A stretch of 64,000 nt of DNA from Xiphophorus maculatus. Lineage: Eukaryota; Chordata; Actinopteri; Cyprinodontiformes; Poeciliidae. This document shows positions 1 through 12,600 of this stretch, piece by piece. Every line of letters starts with the position of its first letter. Within the stretch, counting starts at the first letter, position 1. The DNA is taken from assembly GCF_002775205.1 (NCBI RefSeq), contig NC_036444.1:6428501-6492500 (forward strand). The letters run 5' to 3'. The notes beneath the pieces are model-generated. The model searched no databases, was not told the origin of the DNA, and saw nothing but the letters and a program-made list of their open reading frames with translations. The position numbers and the translations under genes are program-made.

Positions 1-2465
1 TGGTTCAGTTCAAGCCTCGGATCGCTTAATGAAGGAACTCAGGGAGATCTACAGGTCGCAGAGTTACAAGACCGGTAAGGTCACCTATCATTCACTCCCT
101 GTAGCTTTTACTCTAAAACATTGAAGAAGGTGAATGAATTTTTTTCCTGCTAATTTCTCAGGTATTTATTCAGTCGAACTAGTCAATGACAGCCTTTATG
201 AATGGCACGTCAAGTTAAGGAAGTAAGTTCTACCTTCGGCTTGTTGTTTTAAACTGATCTGTGTCTGATAAGCTTCTCTAATCTGCTGGATCTGATTCTG
301 TTCAGGGTAGATCCAGATAGTCCATTGCATAGCGACTTACAGGTTCTAAAAGAAAAGGAAGGAGTGGACTTCATTCTGCTCAATTTCTCTTATAAAGTGA
401 GTCAGGAGGAAACATTTGTATTTTCTTAGTGGGAGAAGGGTGGACATATTTTCTCACAACTGACCTTTTTCTCTGCTGCCTGACAGGATAATTTTCCTTT
501 TGACCCTCCTTTTGTACGGGTTGTCTCTCCCGTGCTTTCTGGAGGGTAAGTTTACTGTTATAGTTATGCTGTTCACGCCTTGACAAAGTATTCATTAATT
601 AAAACCATGAATGATGTTTGTTTCCAGCTATGTTCTAGGAGGAGGAGCGTTGTGCATGGAACTTCTCACAAAACAGGTATGTTCACAAATCTCTTACAAC
701 GTCTATAAGTTTCATCTCTGGTGGTTAGAGAGCCTTATTCATTTATTCATATGTGTGTGTGCTTTTAGGGCTGGAGCAGTGCCTATTCAATAGAATCTGT
801 TATTATGCAGATAAATGCAACTCTGGTTAAAGGCAAAGCCAGAGTGCAGTTTGGAGCCAATAAGGTACGGTGTCATCATGATTCAGTGTCCTAAAAACAA
901 AGTTTTGGACCTTCAAGTTGTTCATTTTTAAACAGTCAACATCCAGTATGTGGGGATTTAATTCAGTATACTACATACATTCAAATTAAACCCAGTTATC
1001 AAACGATGCCTAGTTGTCTCTTAAAGAAACCCAGAGCCCAACAGAACGCCAGACCTCTTCTATGGAGAGGAAATCGTAAAGCTAAGAGTTCAAATAACGG
1101 CAAATAATGCAGGTTGGAGAGCAGTAGAAGAAATTAGTGGAGCGAGGAAATGTGGTCAGTTTGTTCTCCAGCAGCAGCCAAACATTCAAAACTTCATTCA
1201 AACGTAGCCTGGGCTTTGTAAAAACAAATATCTTACCCACATTGTTTAAAAAAAAATACGGTACACAGGATCAGTTTTAGAAATGTTTTCATCCACATGA
1301 ACCCACAGCCACTCAGGGTTGATTTAAACATGCCAAACCTATAGGGGGCAGTGTAGCACAAAGCTAAAACCTATGTCAGCCAATCAGATTGCTCCAGAAA
1401 AACCACAACTTCCAGTTAGGAATCAAGCATGGCGTCAGGATGGTCATAGGTGTGGAAAGAGAGATTAGTTGAATTGCAGCGTATTAAAATCTAAAATTAA
1501 TAAATCGCAACACAACGCCTTTTGGGAATCATGTTGACGCAGGTATGGAGTTTTCTCAAATCTTCACTTTTGTGTGGAGTTTTTATTAGAGCTGGACAAT
1601 ATGGCTGGAAAACATATCACAATATCAGCGTTTCATATTGATAATTACTGATTAGATTTTTTGTTTTTAATATGTGAGGTGCTGCCAAGCGGGTGGTGTG
1701 ACCATTCTGGTTTCATCCTCAGTTTTCACTCCACTACGTTTTCTTTTTAAGCCACTGAAACTGCTGCTGCGCAAATTACTGAACTGGTCGTTGCTAGGCA
1801 ACCAAAGAGTGAGTGAGTTGATTCCATCAACTTTGCTTAGCTCACCATGAAAGATTGAGCAACTGAAATCGTTCCTCTAAAGCCTACTTCCCCCAGAATG
1901 CCATGCGGTTGTGGATCTAAGCTCAGTGAAATTATTGAATATTCTGTCAGATGTATTGGCTATTGATACTGATCACGTCTCTATCTCGATATATATTGTT
2001 ATTGATTTATTGTCCTGCTGTAGTTTTTATAAATAATTCTTTTGACAATTTAAAAAAGAGTTTTCATGTGGATGAAAAGCCAAAACTCATAAAAATATAT
2101 TAGTTTTCCCAGATGTCCGGCTATGTTTGGACTAGGCCTAGAACATGGTGGTTTGATTTTCCTCCTAATTCACGATGATGCATTAATTTGAGTTTGTCTA
2201 TCACAGAAAAAAACAATCAGTTTGCAATCATGTGACAAAAGCAGGATGAACATGTGTGAGTTTTAATTTTTGTCATTTGTGTTTTAGAACCAGTACAATC
2301 TTGCCAGAGCACAACAGTCGTACAAATCGCTGGTGCAGATTCATGAAAAGAACGGTAGGTTAAAAAAGTCTTAATTAGTTTTTAAAAACGTCCACCACCA
2401 ATCTTTTCTTTTCTTTTGCTGTTGTTGTTCCAGGCTGGTACACACCACCTAAAGAGGACGGATAA
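1..2465 (+). CDS. ube2q2: ubiquitin-conjugating enzyme E2 Q2, C-terminal part (5' end outside window)
   Basis: This is the end of an E2 enzyme that accepts ubiquitin from E1 as a thioester and passes it to substrates. Eight exons are visible: 1-74, 162-222, 306-396, 487-545, 628-676, 769-864, 2288-2354 and 2434-2465, all with GT-AG introns. They join in one frame into the last 175 residues and a TAA stop. The piece covers the UBC fold, from [17 protein letters not shown] through [11 protein letters not shown] to a C-terminus of WYTPPKEDG. The presumed catalytic cysteine is in [12 protein letters not shown] (codon 653-655). UBE2Q1 and UBE2Q2 are very similar here; NQYNLARA and the human 15q neighbourhood favour UBE2Q2, while [12 protein letters not shown] also resembles Q1. 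The variable N-terminal half lies upstream of base 1. Confidence 0.93.
1590..1870 (+). repeat. 'GTTGCTAGGTAACCAAAGA' element
   Basis: TACTGATTAGATTTTTTGTT, GGTCGTTGCTAGGCAACCAA and GTGAGTTGATTCCATCAAC match the copies at 26470-26720 and 62220-62545. Lies in the 1.4-kb ube2q2 intron. Confidence 0.55.
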
Positions 2466-4870
2466 GAAGCTGCCACCTCTATGCACTGGGAACACGTCAT
2501 CTTTGGGTCACCTTGTTTTATTCAGAATATTTTCCCTCTCTGACTTGCTGGGAATATATCATCTTTCTCACAGAAACCATCTCGCTGCCTCATTTGATAA
2601 GTATTCTCCTGGAAAAACTAAACTGGTTTCGTTTTGTTCCCTTCTCTCCTTCCCTCGGAGCTTCAGTGAGAAGGCGAGGGCATCGCTCGTCCCGTTTTCT
2701 AAATGTTCTTTTGTGTTGGGGAGGAGAAAAAATATATATTTTTCTTCCTTTAGATGTGAGGAAATACTTTTTCTTTAGCTGCTTTGGCGAAGTGGAGCCC
2801 CACAGTCAGTTTCCCTCTTGTCTAAATGACGTTTTTCTTTTTTTTAAAAAAAGATCAAAACCGAAGCTCTTGAAGTGGCACCTCATTGCACCAGTTTTTA
2901 AATTAACTGTGATTTGATTTGATTTTTTTTTTGTTTTTCTTTTCTTTTGGAAATTAACAGGTACATAAATGCATATATTGTTTTTAGACATTGTTTGAAA
3001 ACTTCTTTTTTTTTGTTGTTGTTATTTGAACATCCTAGACAATAAAAGATGTTGGGAGCGTATCTTAAAGCCGAGAAGAACTGCTCCACTTTTCAAAATG
3101 TATGAAGTGTAGAATAAAAAAGCTTCAGTGTTTCTGAACGAAGATCAGCCGAATAGGAAGATTACATGTGATGATATTTTACGTTTTGCCTTGTTTCTGT
3201 TCTCGCCCCTCAAAGTGCTGGTGGACGTTTCATTTTTTCAGCTCAGAATTGGCAGCATGTTTTCATTCGCATCTTTTTCTTTGACCTGGAATCGGCTCTG
3301 TGTAGACAACTGAAGATTTTTGTTGTTTTTTTTCCCCCCCAACAAAGTGTGGCTATTAAATGAGTCCACCCTTAATTCAGTTTAGAGTTAACCAAAACAT
3401 TTTAATCTCTCTTTCTTTTTACTCTTCTGCTGCCAGAAGAGTAAAAAGAAACAGAAAGTTCCTCCCTAAATCACCAAATAAGCTATTCTAGATCATTTTT
3501 TACCTAAATATTCACAGTAAACAAACCATTTTGTTTACATTTCCTGGTGGTGTTTGACTTATTTGTTGTTGGTAAAAGCTGAAAGTGGGCATTAAATGCT
3601 TAAATCTGACATTTAAGCACAGAAACCTCAAATTATCCTCTATTTAAACATGTTTTAGCTCTTATTGCTGTTTGAGCCTGTTGACTTTTATACAGTCTAA
3701 CAGATTGTGCCCAGATTAAACCATAAAAACTCAAAGTGAACTTTCAAGTGCACTAAACGTCTTCAGAAATGAAAAACAGTTTGCAAAATCTAAAACTGAA
3801 CCATTTATTACCAGTTTCTTCTGATCTTTTTATTACTTTTTCTACTAAAACATTTCGGTTTCCTGTTTAATAGCCACACCTTGTCGGTTAGTTTCAGCTT
3901 TTCTGTTTCCAGAACCCTTTTTGTCTCCAGAATGTTACATGAAATGTTTTTTTTTATATTGGAATCAGAGAGGGGTTGGTAATCTGACGTAAATCTAAAA
4001 ATCTTGATGAAACTCAAACATTTTGCCCTCCGGTTACACACACTGTAACTCAATCTGATGGTTCTTTTGCAGTTTATTTGCTAATACTATCTGTAAAAGT
4101 ATGTCTTAAAGGCAACTCAGGTAATCAGCGACTCTTACGCAAAGGTTCGTGCATATTTGTGTTGGGTTATCTGGTTTTCTGGCTGAACAAAAAGAAACTA
4201 AATATTTTAAAAAAACAATTATTTTTGTCTTTAATTCAGTTGAAGACGCTGACGGAAGGAGCGTGAGGATTTCTGTAGCATGACGTACCTCTTCTTCGAT
4301 ATCCACTGTAATATTTGCTTTGTTTACTCCCAGTTTTTGTGTGCAATCAAATGTTTCCAGGTCATTTGCATAGCTGGTCTTGGAGAATCGCTATAGGAAC
4401 ATGCGAGGTTCATATTTTCAGGTCAGAGATACAAAAAAAAAAAAACCTCGCTCCACATCCTGTTGTTGCATTTGTTTGGGGGAGAGTTTTTCACCAGGAT
4501 ATTCACACCATGGATCTTTTTGGCATTTTTACCAACAACTTTAGCTGCAAAGTCTACATTCATCTGGGAGAGTGCCTCCTAAAACAAGCCGAAACGCTGA
4601 TCACAGGAGATGTTAAAGGAGGCTGACGGACAGGAAGTGATCACTTCTCCACGCGTCCCAACCTGGACTGTGTTTGGAAACAACCGTTTTCTCTCGACTG
4701 TCGTTGAATTTTGAATTTGTTTGAATCGCCAACAGAGACGATTGAATCTTGCTTTTGGCTCGCCCCACTTTCTGTTTATTTTTCAGTTTCCATTTGAAGA
4801 TATTTTGACCGTGTATAGCAATTTGTAAACTTGCATCAAGTTTATGAATAAAGAATTTTAAAATATTTGA
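2466..4870 (+). other. ube2q2: ube2q2 3' UTR with alternative polyadenylation signals
   Basis: There is no credible coding sequence between the ube2q2 stop and about 4870. AATAAA hexamers lie at 3041-3046, 3113-3118 and 4847-4852; the last is preceded by TGTATAG and followed by AT-rich sequence. The first two would give a short UTR of about 600-670 nt and the last a UTR of about 2.4 kb. The choice of sites is inferred from the hexamers alone. Confidence 0.55.
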
Positions 4871-6389
4871 TGTTTTCTGATGTTTTTAAAATTTGAGTCA
4901 TGATAAATTAGAACTGTATTTAATAAAACAAAAAAACGGAAATATACATGTATCCAGATAGCTAAGCATCATCAATACATAAAAATTTTTTTAGTCTGTA
5001 TGAAAACAGTTGAGTTTAGTTAGATTCCTTTTGCATTTGTTCATTTAAAATGTGTAGCAAAAACAGAATAAACAAGAAAACTTTTAGGGGTAAATACTTT
5101 TTTCCTCAGAACTGTAATTGTGTATTTAAATGCACAAGATAAAACTAATTAGCAAAAACGACAAGCCTCAGAAATTGCTCAAAAGTTTTAAAAAGCTGCC
5201 TTAGATTATATATTTTAACATTTCTGACACCCTTAATACTTAAGGTTAAAATATATAAAAGTAAATAAATGTGAAATAATATCAAAAGTAAGGAAACTAT
5301 AAGTTATGAGATATTTTTTTAACTATATGTTTAACATACTATATTGTCCTAAAAGTCATTTATGGATTTTTTTTTCTCAAAAATAACCACTTTTTTATTT
5401 TTTTTTAATTTTTTTTTGCCAAAAGGTATTTAGGCAACAAAAAAAATCCCTTTCAGTAAAAAAAAAAAAAATCAATAAAATTTTTATTTAAAACTAATTT
5501 AAAACTTTGTCATTGAGGTTCGGAGGCAAATTTCTGTAAGGCTGCACAAGCTGGATTTTCAAAACAAGATCACATAAAATACAAAAAGAATACATTTTTA
5601 TATTCAAGTGAATCACCAATATTTTCATTATTTTCAGCCATTTTTATCCAGAACAAGAAATATAGTAAATGTTTTTTTTAAAGAGAATTAAAATTAACCA
5701 GGAATTTTAAAAAAAATCAGCTGTAATAAGTGAAAAAGAACAAAACAGGCTGCAACAAGAACTATTTAATTTCTATCAGGGTAAGACCAAATAATACAAA
5801 AGTAATACACAAAAATGTTATTCCTCATTTACGTCACTTATGGAGACACAGCCTCCTCAAACATTTATTTCATCTAAATACAGCATGTTCCTAATGAATG
5901 TGGCAAATATTTACCACATGATATATTCAGGACTACCTATGATAGAATATATGATAATACATTTCATACAACATACAGTACAGTAAAGGTGGGAAACATG
6001 GAAAATGGCTTCCAGAGGCTTTGATACTGTGACACGAAATGCAGAGTGACATCTGTCCAAGGACCGCAGCTACTGGAAAACAATAAATTCACATCTAATC
6101 CCAGGAACTGCATATGTCAGAGCAATGTTTTACATTTACTGTACAGGAGGGAAAAAAGCAGATGTGTAGTGTCCTTTACAGCAATAACTACTTTATGTGC
6201 CTCTGCTGGTGAAAAAAAGTTGTAAATTCAATAATCAAGCCTGTTTTGTGTTTCATAATACTCTATAATAAAGCCAGGTACTTAAAAAGAAGCCAGTTTG
6301 TGCTGAACCTGACTAGATTCTGTTGATTATATAAGGACGTATTGCTTTTACTGTAATTTCAACACAGGAAACCCAGCACAAACATTTAA

Positions 6390-6865
6390 TTAAAGCTGCA
6401 GTATTTAATTTTTATTTAAATATACATACATATATATATAAGTAGTTTTTTTTACATATTTGTTAAAAATGCCACCATGTCTTGACAGTATGAATAAGAG
6501 ATAATCTGTGAAAAGATCAAACTCCTCCTTCTCAATCAGATCCTTTACTATCCGACGAAACGCACAAATACAACCAATCAGAGCAAAGAAGGGGGGTTTA
6601 GAGCTGTCAATCAAGCTTGTGTACTGGCTCTTAAATGTCCCAATGGTGGAGAAACAACTCATTATTACAGGGAAACCGTTTTTCCGCCTTCAACAGTGGC
6701 TATGCTAACTAGCGAGAGGATGATTGACAGCACTAAGACCCGCCTCCTAACTCTGATTGGTTGTTTCTAGTTAGCACTAGGAGAACACAAAGAAGATCAT
6801 TTTTTTCAACAAATATGTGAAAAAAATATTTTTTTAAATAAAAGTTACATACTGCAGGTTTAAAT
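6390..6865. mobile_element. MITE-like element with long imperfect terminal inverted repeats
   Basis: The left end reads AAGCTGCAGTATTTAATTTT and the right end, inverted, reads AACCTGCAGTATGTAACTTT. The similarity continues inward through an ACATATTTGTT block on both arms. The middle carries no coding frame. This type of end is common in teleost nonautonomous DNA elements; the superfamily is not determined. Confidence 0.6.
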
Positions 6866-7959
6866 GAAAAAACAACTTTCAAATATTTATAGTTTGAGCA
6901 ACACTTCACCACAGCCATGGAAGGGACTCAATGAGCATGTGCTTCAGTCTCAACCTCACGTTACCCGAAATACACAGGAAAAACAGCGGTGGATACAAAA
7001 CAAAAACAAGAAAAGTAAAAACAGAGCTTATTAAAAACCACATCATCACAACGGGACAAGACGACCCACAGATTTTTGAAATAATGACCATTTAGTTATA
7101 CATCTTCACAGCTTTGTCAAGCGAAATACTTTATTTTACCGTAATAACCGTCTACTGAATGCTGAGGAAGTTCTCAAAAACAAAACAAATTACACTAGTC
7201 TGAAATTTTCCGGCTGGAAAATTAACTAAATCTCACACCTTGTCTTCAGTCTTAAGTGGAAATAGTTGACTTTCAATTTAATATTCTATCTTATTTTACA
7301 TTAATTCATGGAATAACACCAACAGCCACAAGATGACGCACTAATGTAAGGCCTGAAGTTCACAAGCATCCACATGTAGGGGGTTAATGGAAGAATATGC
7401 CAAAGACGGGAGGGAAACATCCATCACTCTGAGCACCTACAACAAATATTACCATAATTTACCATTTTTGTGTCTTTCTTTTAACTGTAGTTTTGGTTTT
7501 CCTCCATTCTTCCCCTGTACAACATTGATTTGGAATGTTTATCCAATAAAAACCCTAAACACTGAACCAAAATTAACACATTTATAACCAAACACTCCAA
7601 TATGGGTAAGCTGGGGTAGTAAAACAAAAAAATAAATCCAGAAAGCTTGATGTTTTACAGGCTTAAAAACGGCTATCGCACCTTACCTGAGAATGTAGAA
7701 AATATTGAATAATCTTAAAACAAAACAGGTCCCAGAACAATAAACTTGATTAAACAGAAGAGGGTAAATTAATTGGTAACATTGGTAAAGATGTGAAGGC
7801 CTTCAAATAAATCAGGTTTTCAATATGTTAGAAATCTAACTTTCAACATGATTACTGTTCAGTTTGGAAAATAAAATAATGTTAAGAAATAAATGTGTGT
7901 ATTAAAGATGCACTGCTTTAATTCTTTAGCTGGAAGCATTTGATTTGTTTACATTTGAC

Positions 7960-8345
7960 TTAAAGAAGCCGTGTTTCCATTGCAAATGTGCCCCAAACTT
8001 TGTTGATCTTTCGCTCATGTCAAAAAATGTTAATTTTGCAGCTGCTGTGTTTCCATTAAATAAGAAACGCAATTAAAATCACGAGTGAATCCATTTGTTT
8101 ATGTAGTAAATGGTTTAATAACCTGCTGTGCCCTCGTTCTCTTTCCACTTCCTGTCGTCTTCTTTGTCATTTCTGCCAGAAGTAACATTCGGCTGTTGAT
8201 CATATGACTTGTCTTGTGTGATGCAAAATTTCATCCTTTCAACCTCATATCGAAAAACATACGGTTTTTCGAAATTGCCTTCTTTCCATTATGCATATTT
8301 ATTTCCATAATTCTAATCTGTGCGATCATATCGCCAATGGAAAAG
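7960..8345. repeat. inverted-repeat fish element (TTTCCATTGCAAAT type)
   Basis: The left edge has GTGTTTCCATTGCAAATGTG and the right edge has ATATCGCCAATGGAAAAG, which is partly its inverse. A related fragment occurs at about 37685-37960 inside ctdspl2. It is noncoding and probably a nonautonomous DNA transposon. Confidence 0.4.
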
Positions 8346-8999
8346 CAGCTAACTCCAAATCAACTATTTTTTAGCTGATAAACTGTCTAAAAATGTTATT
8401 TAGGTTTTTATTATTATATTTTTGTGCTAATTTTGACATTTTTATGTAAATTAGTTTCGTAAAGCCTGAAATTTTTCTCTCTAAATTGTTGAATCATTTC
8501 TGTCTACGTCGTCTTGGCAGAACCTTTTTCTTGGCTTGTGCCCAACATCTGTTGGTTGACCGGTCAGAAATTTAACAATTACTTCCTAACATTTTTTTTT
8601 TACATCAAATAAATACACTCAAAATAAAGTTTGGATTGAACTTTTCTCTTGTGGGATTGTTCTGCTGCAATGACAGATGCATTTATAACAAGGTTTTAAC
8701 ACATCTTTACCAGAGGTGACAACATATTTGTCTGAATCTATCACCCAGTGAACATTTCGTAATATTTGACAAAAAAAACAATCCCTCATGATTAAACTGT
8801 AGCTTCAGCTGTAGATTTGATGTTACCGCTAGCAGATGAGCCTAGCATAGCGGCAAAATGAGAAGGTAGAATAATGACTTTGACTCCTGGAAAACTTACT
8901 ACATTTAACCCTCAAGTCCTGTTTTAAGATGCAATAAACAGAATTGGGGTTGATTGTAACATCTTTGTTGCATTCAAACAGAGTCAGATATATTTTTAT

Positions 9000-9170
9000 A
9001 CTGCTAGTTAGCTTATACAGCTAGCTAGCTATATAAGCTAACTGGCCGGCTTATATACCCAGCTAGCTAGCTAGTTGTATAATGGCTAGTAGCAAGCAAA
9101 GAAGCTGTCAAACGGTTAGGGAGCCATTATATCATACAAGTGCTAGCAGCTAGCTACCTAGGAAACTGCT
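9000..9170. repeat. TAGC-rich low-complexity tract
   Basis: Repeated GCTAGCTAGC/CTAGCTAGCTAG blocks alternate with TTATATA, giving several overlapping perfect palindromes. It lies about 500 bp beyond the scamp5 stop codon, in the likely 3' UTR or flank. Confidence 0.5.
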
Positions 9171-9661
9171 AATGAATGTTTACACTTTTCCTAAACTAGC
9201 CCTCAAATTAGAGAATTTTCTAACAAGTTCTCTTAATATTTTGATGCTAGCCAATGAGTATTAGCTGAGAAACTAGCTGCTACTCCTTGTAGCAACACAA
9301 AGAGGATTCAAAATCAAACAGGAAATGTCAATTTGTGACTTTGAGTGCTGCAACACATGATGGGACCTGGATGAATTAAATAGACACCTCAGGGGATTTC
9401 TTTAAGCCATATCAGACTGGAGGAAATCAACACACATGGTGAGCAGCAAAACAATAACAGCAATTTGTTGATCTAAGAGTGAACTTTCTAAAACTTTTAA
9501 ATTTGCTTAAAAGTACGTTTCTGTCTCCTTTTTCCCTACATTTTTCTACCTAAAAACGAGCCTGTCCTGCATTAAAATGAAGGGCACCTAATTCTTAGTT
9601 GTGTTCATAATTGTTCCTTTTTTAGCTCTCCCTCTCCACTCCTCCGGCCGGCCCGTCTGTC

Positions 9662-12600
9662 CTACATTGGGTCGTCGTAGTTGTAGGTGGGAGCCGCTGA
9701 GTACTGGTTCTGCTCCATGGCTCCCTGTGCAGCTCCCATAGCCGCCTGCTGGGCGGCTTGCTGGACGTGTGGGTTCTTCCAGGCCCCCGTGGCCCACTCC
9801 TCCTGGGCTTTACCCAGACTCCCACCGCTGCCACGGTAGAAGTTGTGGACCTGGAAAAAGGAGAGCATGAGAATTAATCACTGCCTAAACTAGAGCTGAA
9901 ACGATTATTCAGATTAATCGTGATTAATTGATTATTGAAAAACTTGTTAACTAATTTGATAATTGATTAATCGTTAAGTGGAGTTTAAAGACGCAAAAAA
10001 AGGCAATTTGCTGAAAAAAAACATCCTCAGAGCAGTAATTAAGCCAAAATTATACAAAAAAATAAATTACCATTATACTAAGTAGGGCTGAAAAAATTTA
10101 TCCAATTAATTGTGATTAATTGTTAACTAATTTAGCAATTGTTAACTGAAGTATAGACTCAAAACAAGGCCATTTTCTGAAAAAAAATAACATATTCAAA
10201 GCAGTAATTAAGACAAAACTGTACAAAAATATATACACGTTTTGCTTTTAAGTAGGGCTAAATCGATTAATCCGATTCATCCGATTAATCTTGATTAATC
10301 GATGATTGAAATTATTTTTTTACTATTCTAGTAATTGATTATATTGTTAAATTGAGCATTGATTCACAACAAGGCAATTTTCGCAAAAAAAAAAAACAAA
10401 AAAACACCATCACAGCAGTTATCAAGCCAAAATTGTACAATAAATATACAAGATTAAAACAGAAAATCTAATCTTTTACAGAAAGAGACTCAGAACTAAA
10501 GAATAAAAAGTACAAAATCCACAGCTCTAAACCATACTGGTAAAAGAACAAGAGAATAAAAGATAAATTAACCACTACGCAAACTGAAATTGAACCTCTT
10601 GTTAAAAACAAAACAAAGTGTGCACAAATAATATACAATAAACCAAATTTAAGGGCCGCGACTGAAAGGCAAAACCCAACTCAGATCAAGAAACACTTCC
10701 TGATTCACCCAAAGGAAAGCGTAATGATCACCTTGGTAAGGGCAACGAATGAGAGCACAGCCACGGCAGTGAACATGACGGTGGGAATCAGCATCACCAC
10801 AGCGGAGCCAATGTTGGTGCTAAAGAAGGTGATGGTGGCCAACCAGCCGCTGAGGAGAACCACAATCAGATCCTGAGTCACATATGACAGTAGCGTAAAA
10901 TCATGGCATGCATGACAAACAGCGCTTTCATCTAACGGCTCAGTTTAACGGCGCTGTACATCACACCCAAAAGAACCTGAGAAGGATCATTTACCAAAAA
11001 AATTCAACATTTAAAGGGGACATATTTAGTACAATTTATATTTTGCATGTTTTTGTACTTCCATTTGGATTTCTGCTGCTTCTAGCAGCGCTTATAAAAC
11101 CATCTAGCCGTTTTTTGGCAATAAGTTAATGTTTTTTAGTGTCTGGAAAATGAGCTGTTTCAAAAACATTTGGAAATTGCTACCTAGCAACTCCAGCAAA
11201 GCCCAGCCCGTTACCTAGTAACCAAAACGGAGCTGTGGCACATTTGGTCAGCTGGTTTTACCGTTGTATGTGCTGTACAATGGCTGCTGGAGAAGACAAG
11301 TGTTTTATTGTCGTTCAGAAGCGACTTGCTGCATTCTTGTTGGTTGTGCAGGAGGCTCTGCTTCTGCTTTTCAAACATGTACAACTGAGTCTTTGCAGCC
11401 ATTTTCACATGTGAGTGTAAACGTTGAGTTGGGGGGCGTGGCCAGAAGCAGTTTATTTGAATTTAAAGTGACAAGATGCCCTAAAACAGCTCCTTCTGAA
11501 AGGAAATAGGCAGAACTGACCAGACTAAAATCTGATTATCTAAGAATAATTTTGTGCAAAAAATGTAATAAACATGTTCTGTAAAGCCACAGACCTATTC
11601 TACCCTACTCAGGGAAGCATAATAAGTCACCTTCAAATGAATCTGGTCAGGGTTTAAACATAAAAGTATAACAGTAATTAAATGCATTTTGTTTTTGGTT
11701 TATACTTACTAATATAAACCACATTCTGGCTTGATTAACCCCAAAGCTGCATGATTAGAACCTGTCTGACAATGTGAAGCAGGTTAGAACAAGGTTCTGG
11801 TCAGCAGTAAAAGCAGATGACCAAACCTGCTGGAGCTCCTTTAGGGTTGCTAGGTAACTGTGCTGGGCTAGGCTGGGGTTGCTAGGTAACGGCACAATAT
11901 ACATGAAATGTGACTTAACAATCGGCTCATTTTCCAGACAACAAAAAACATAAACTTATTGCCAGAAAATGGCCTTGTAGGTTTTTTTAAGCGCTTGTGC
12001 TGTTTATAGAAGCAGTTGGAATTATAAAAACATCCAAAAATGTTATACTTATTAAGAAATGTAATTTTTTCAAAACTGCTTTTTTTGCCCTAGGTCAGAC
12101 TATCTTTGTCTGGTATTAAAATTTGCATCAAGACCTGAAACATTTAAGTGAGTCAAGAAGAAACGAAGTGAAAATAGAATAAATCTGTACTGAAGTGAAT
12201 ACTTTTTCACAGCACTGTACAGTATAAAAGTTAATAAAACATTGAAAGCTCTTACCAGACCCCCCAACCTGGGATGCCAACAGTCTGGATGATACTTATC
12301 ACCACCTGAGCCATGAAGACGAAAAAGAAAGCCATGAAGTTGAAAGAGCTGTCGGTCCTGCAGAGAGACAATTATTGACAGAATAAATGATACAGCTGAA
12401 ACTATTGAAAACTGTGTGCATGCTGAAAGAGAGGCATGCTTACTTAAATGCCTTGTAGATGGGCCTGAACCAGCACACGTAGGAACATGGAGTGAAGAGT
12501 ATGAGCCACAGGAAGGCCATGCCAAAGTTGGTTGCTCCTCCACCTCCACACATCCAGGCCAGGCAGCCTATCAGGTTAACGGCTAGCGTGGCAGAGTTCA

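Larger units (their letters stand above)
4871..9661. other. intergenic DNA between convergent ube2q2 and scamp5; includes the scamp5 3' UTR
   Basis: AT-rich sequence with long A and T runs (notably 5330-5500) and no exon-like open frames. The right part should hold the scamp5 3' UTR, whose end I cannot place. Interspersed repeats lie at 6390-6865, 7960-8345 and 9000-9170 and are listed separately. Open frames up to about 85 codons match nothing I recognise. Confidence 0.6.

Noticed and set aside
12100-12549. 149-codon minus-strand open frame
   Set aside because: It runs across scamp5 exon 4 and flanking introns in a shifted frame; the scamp5 frame is the conserved one.
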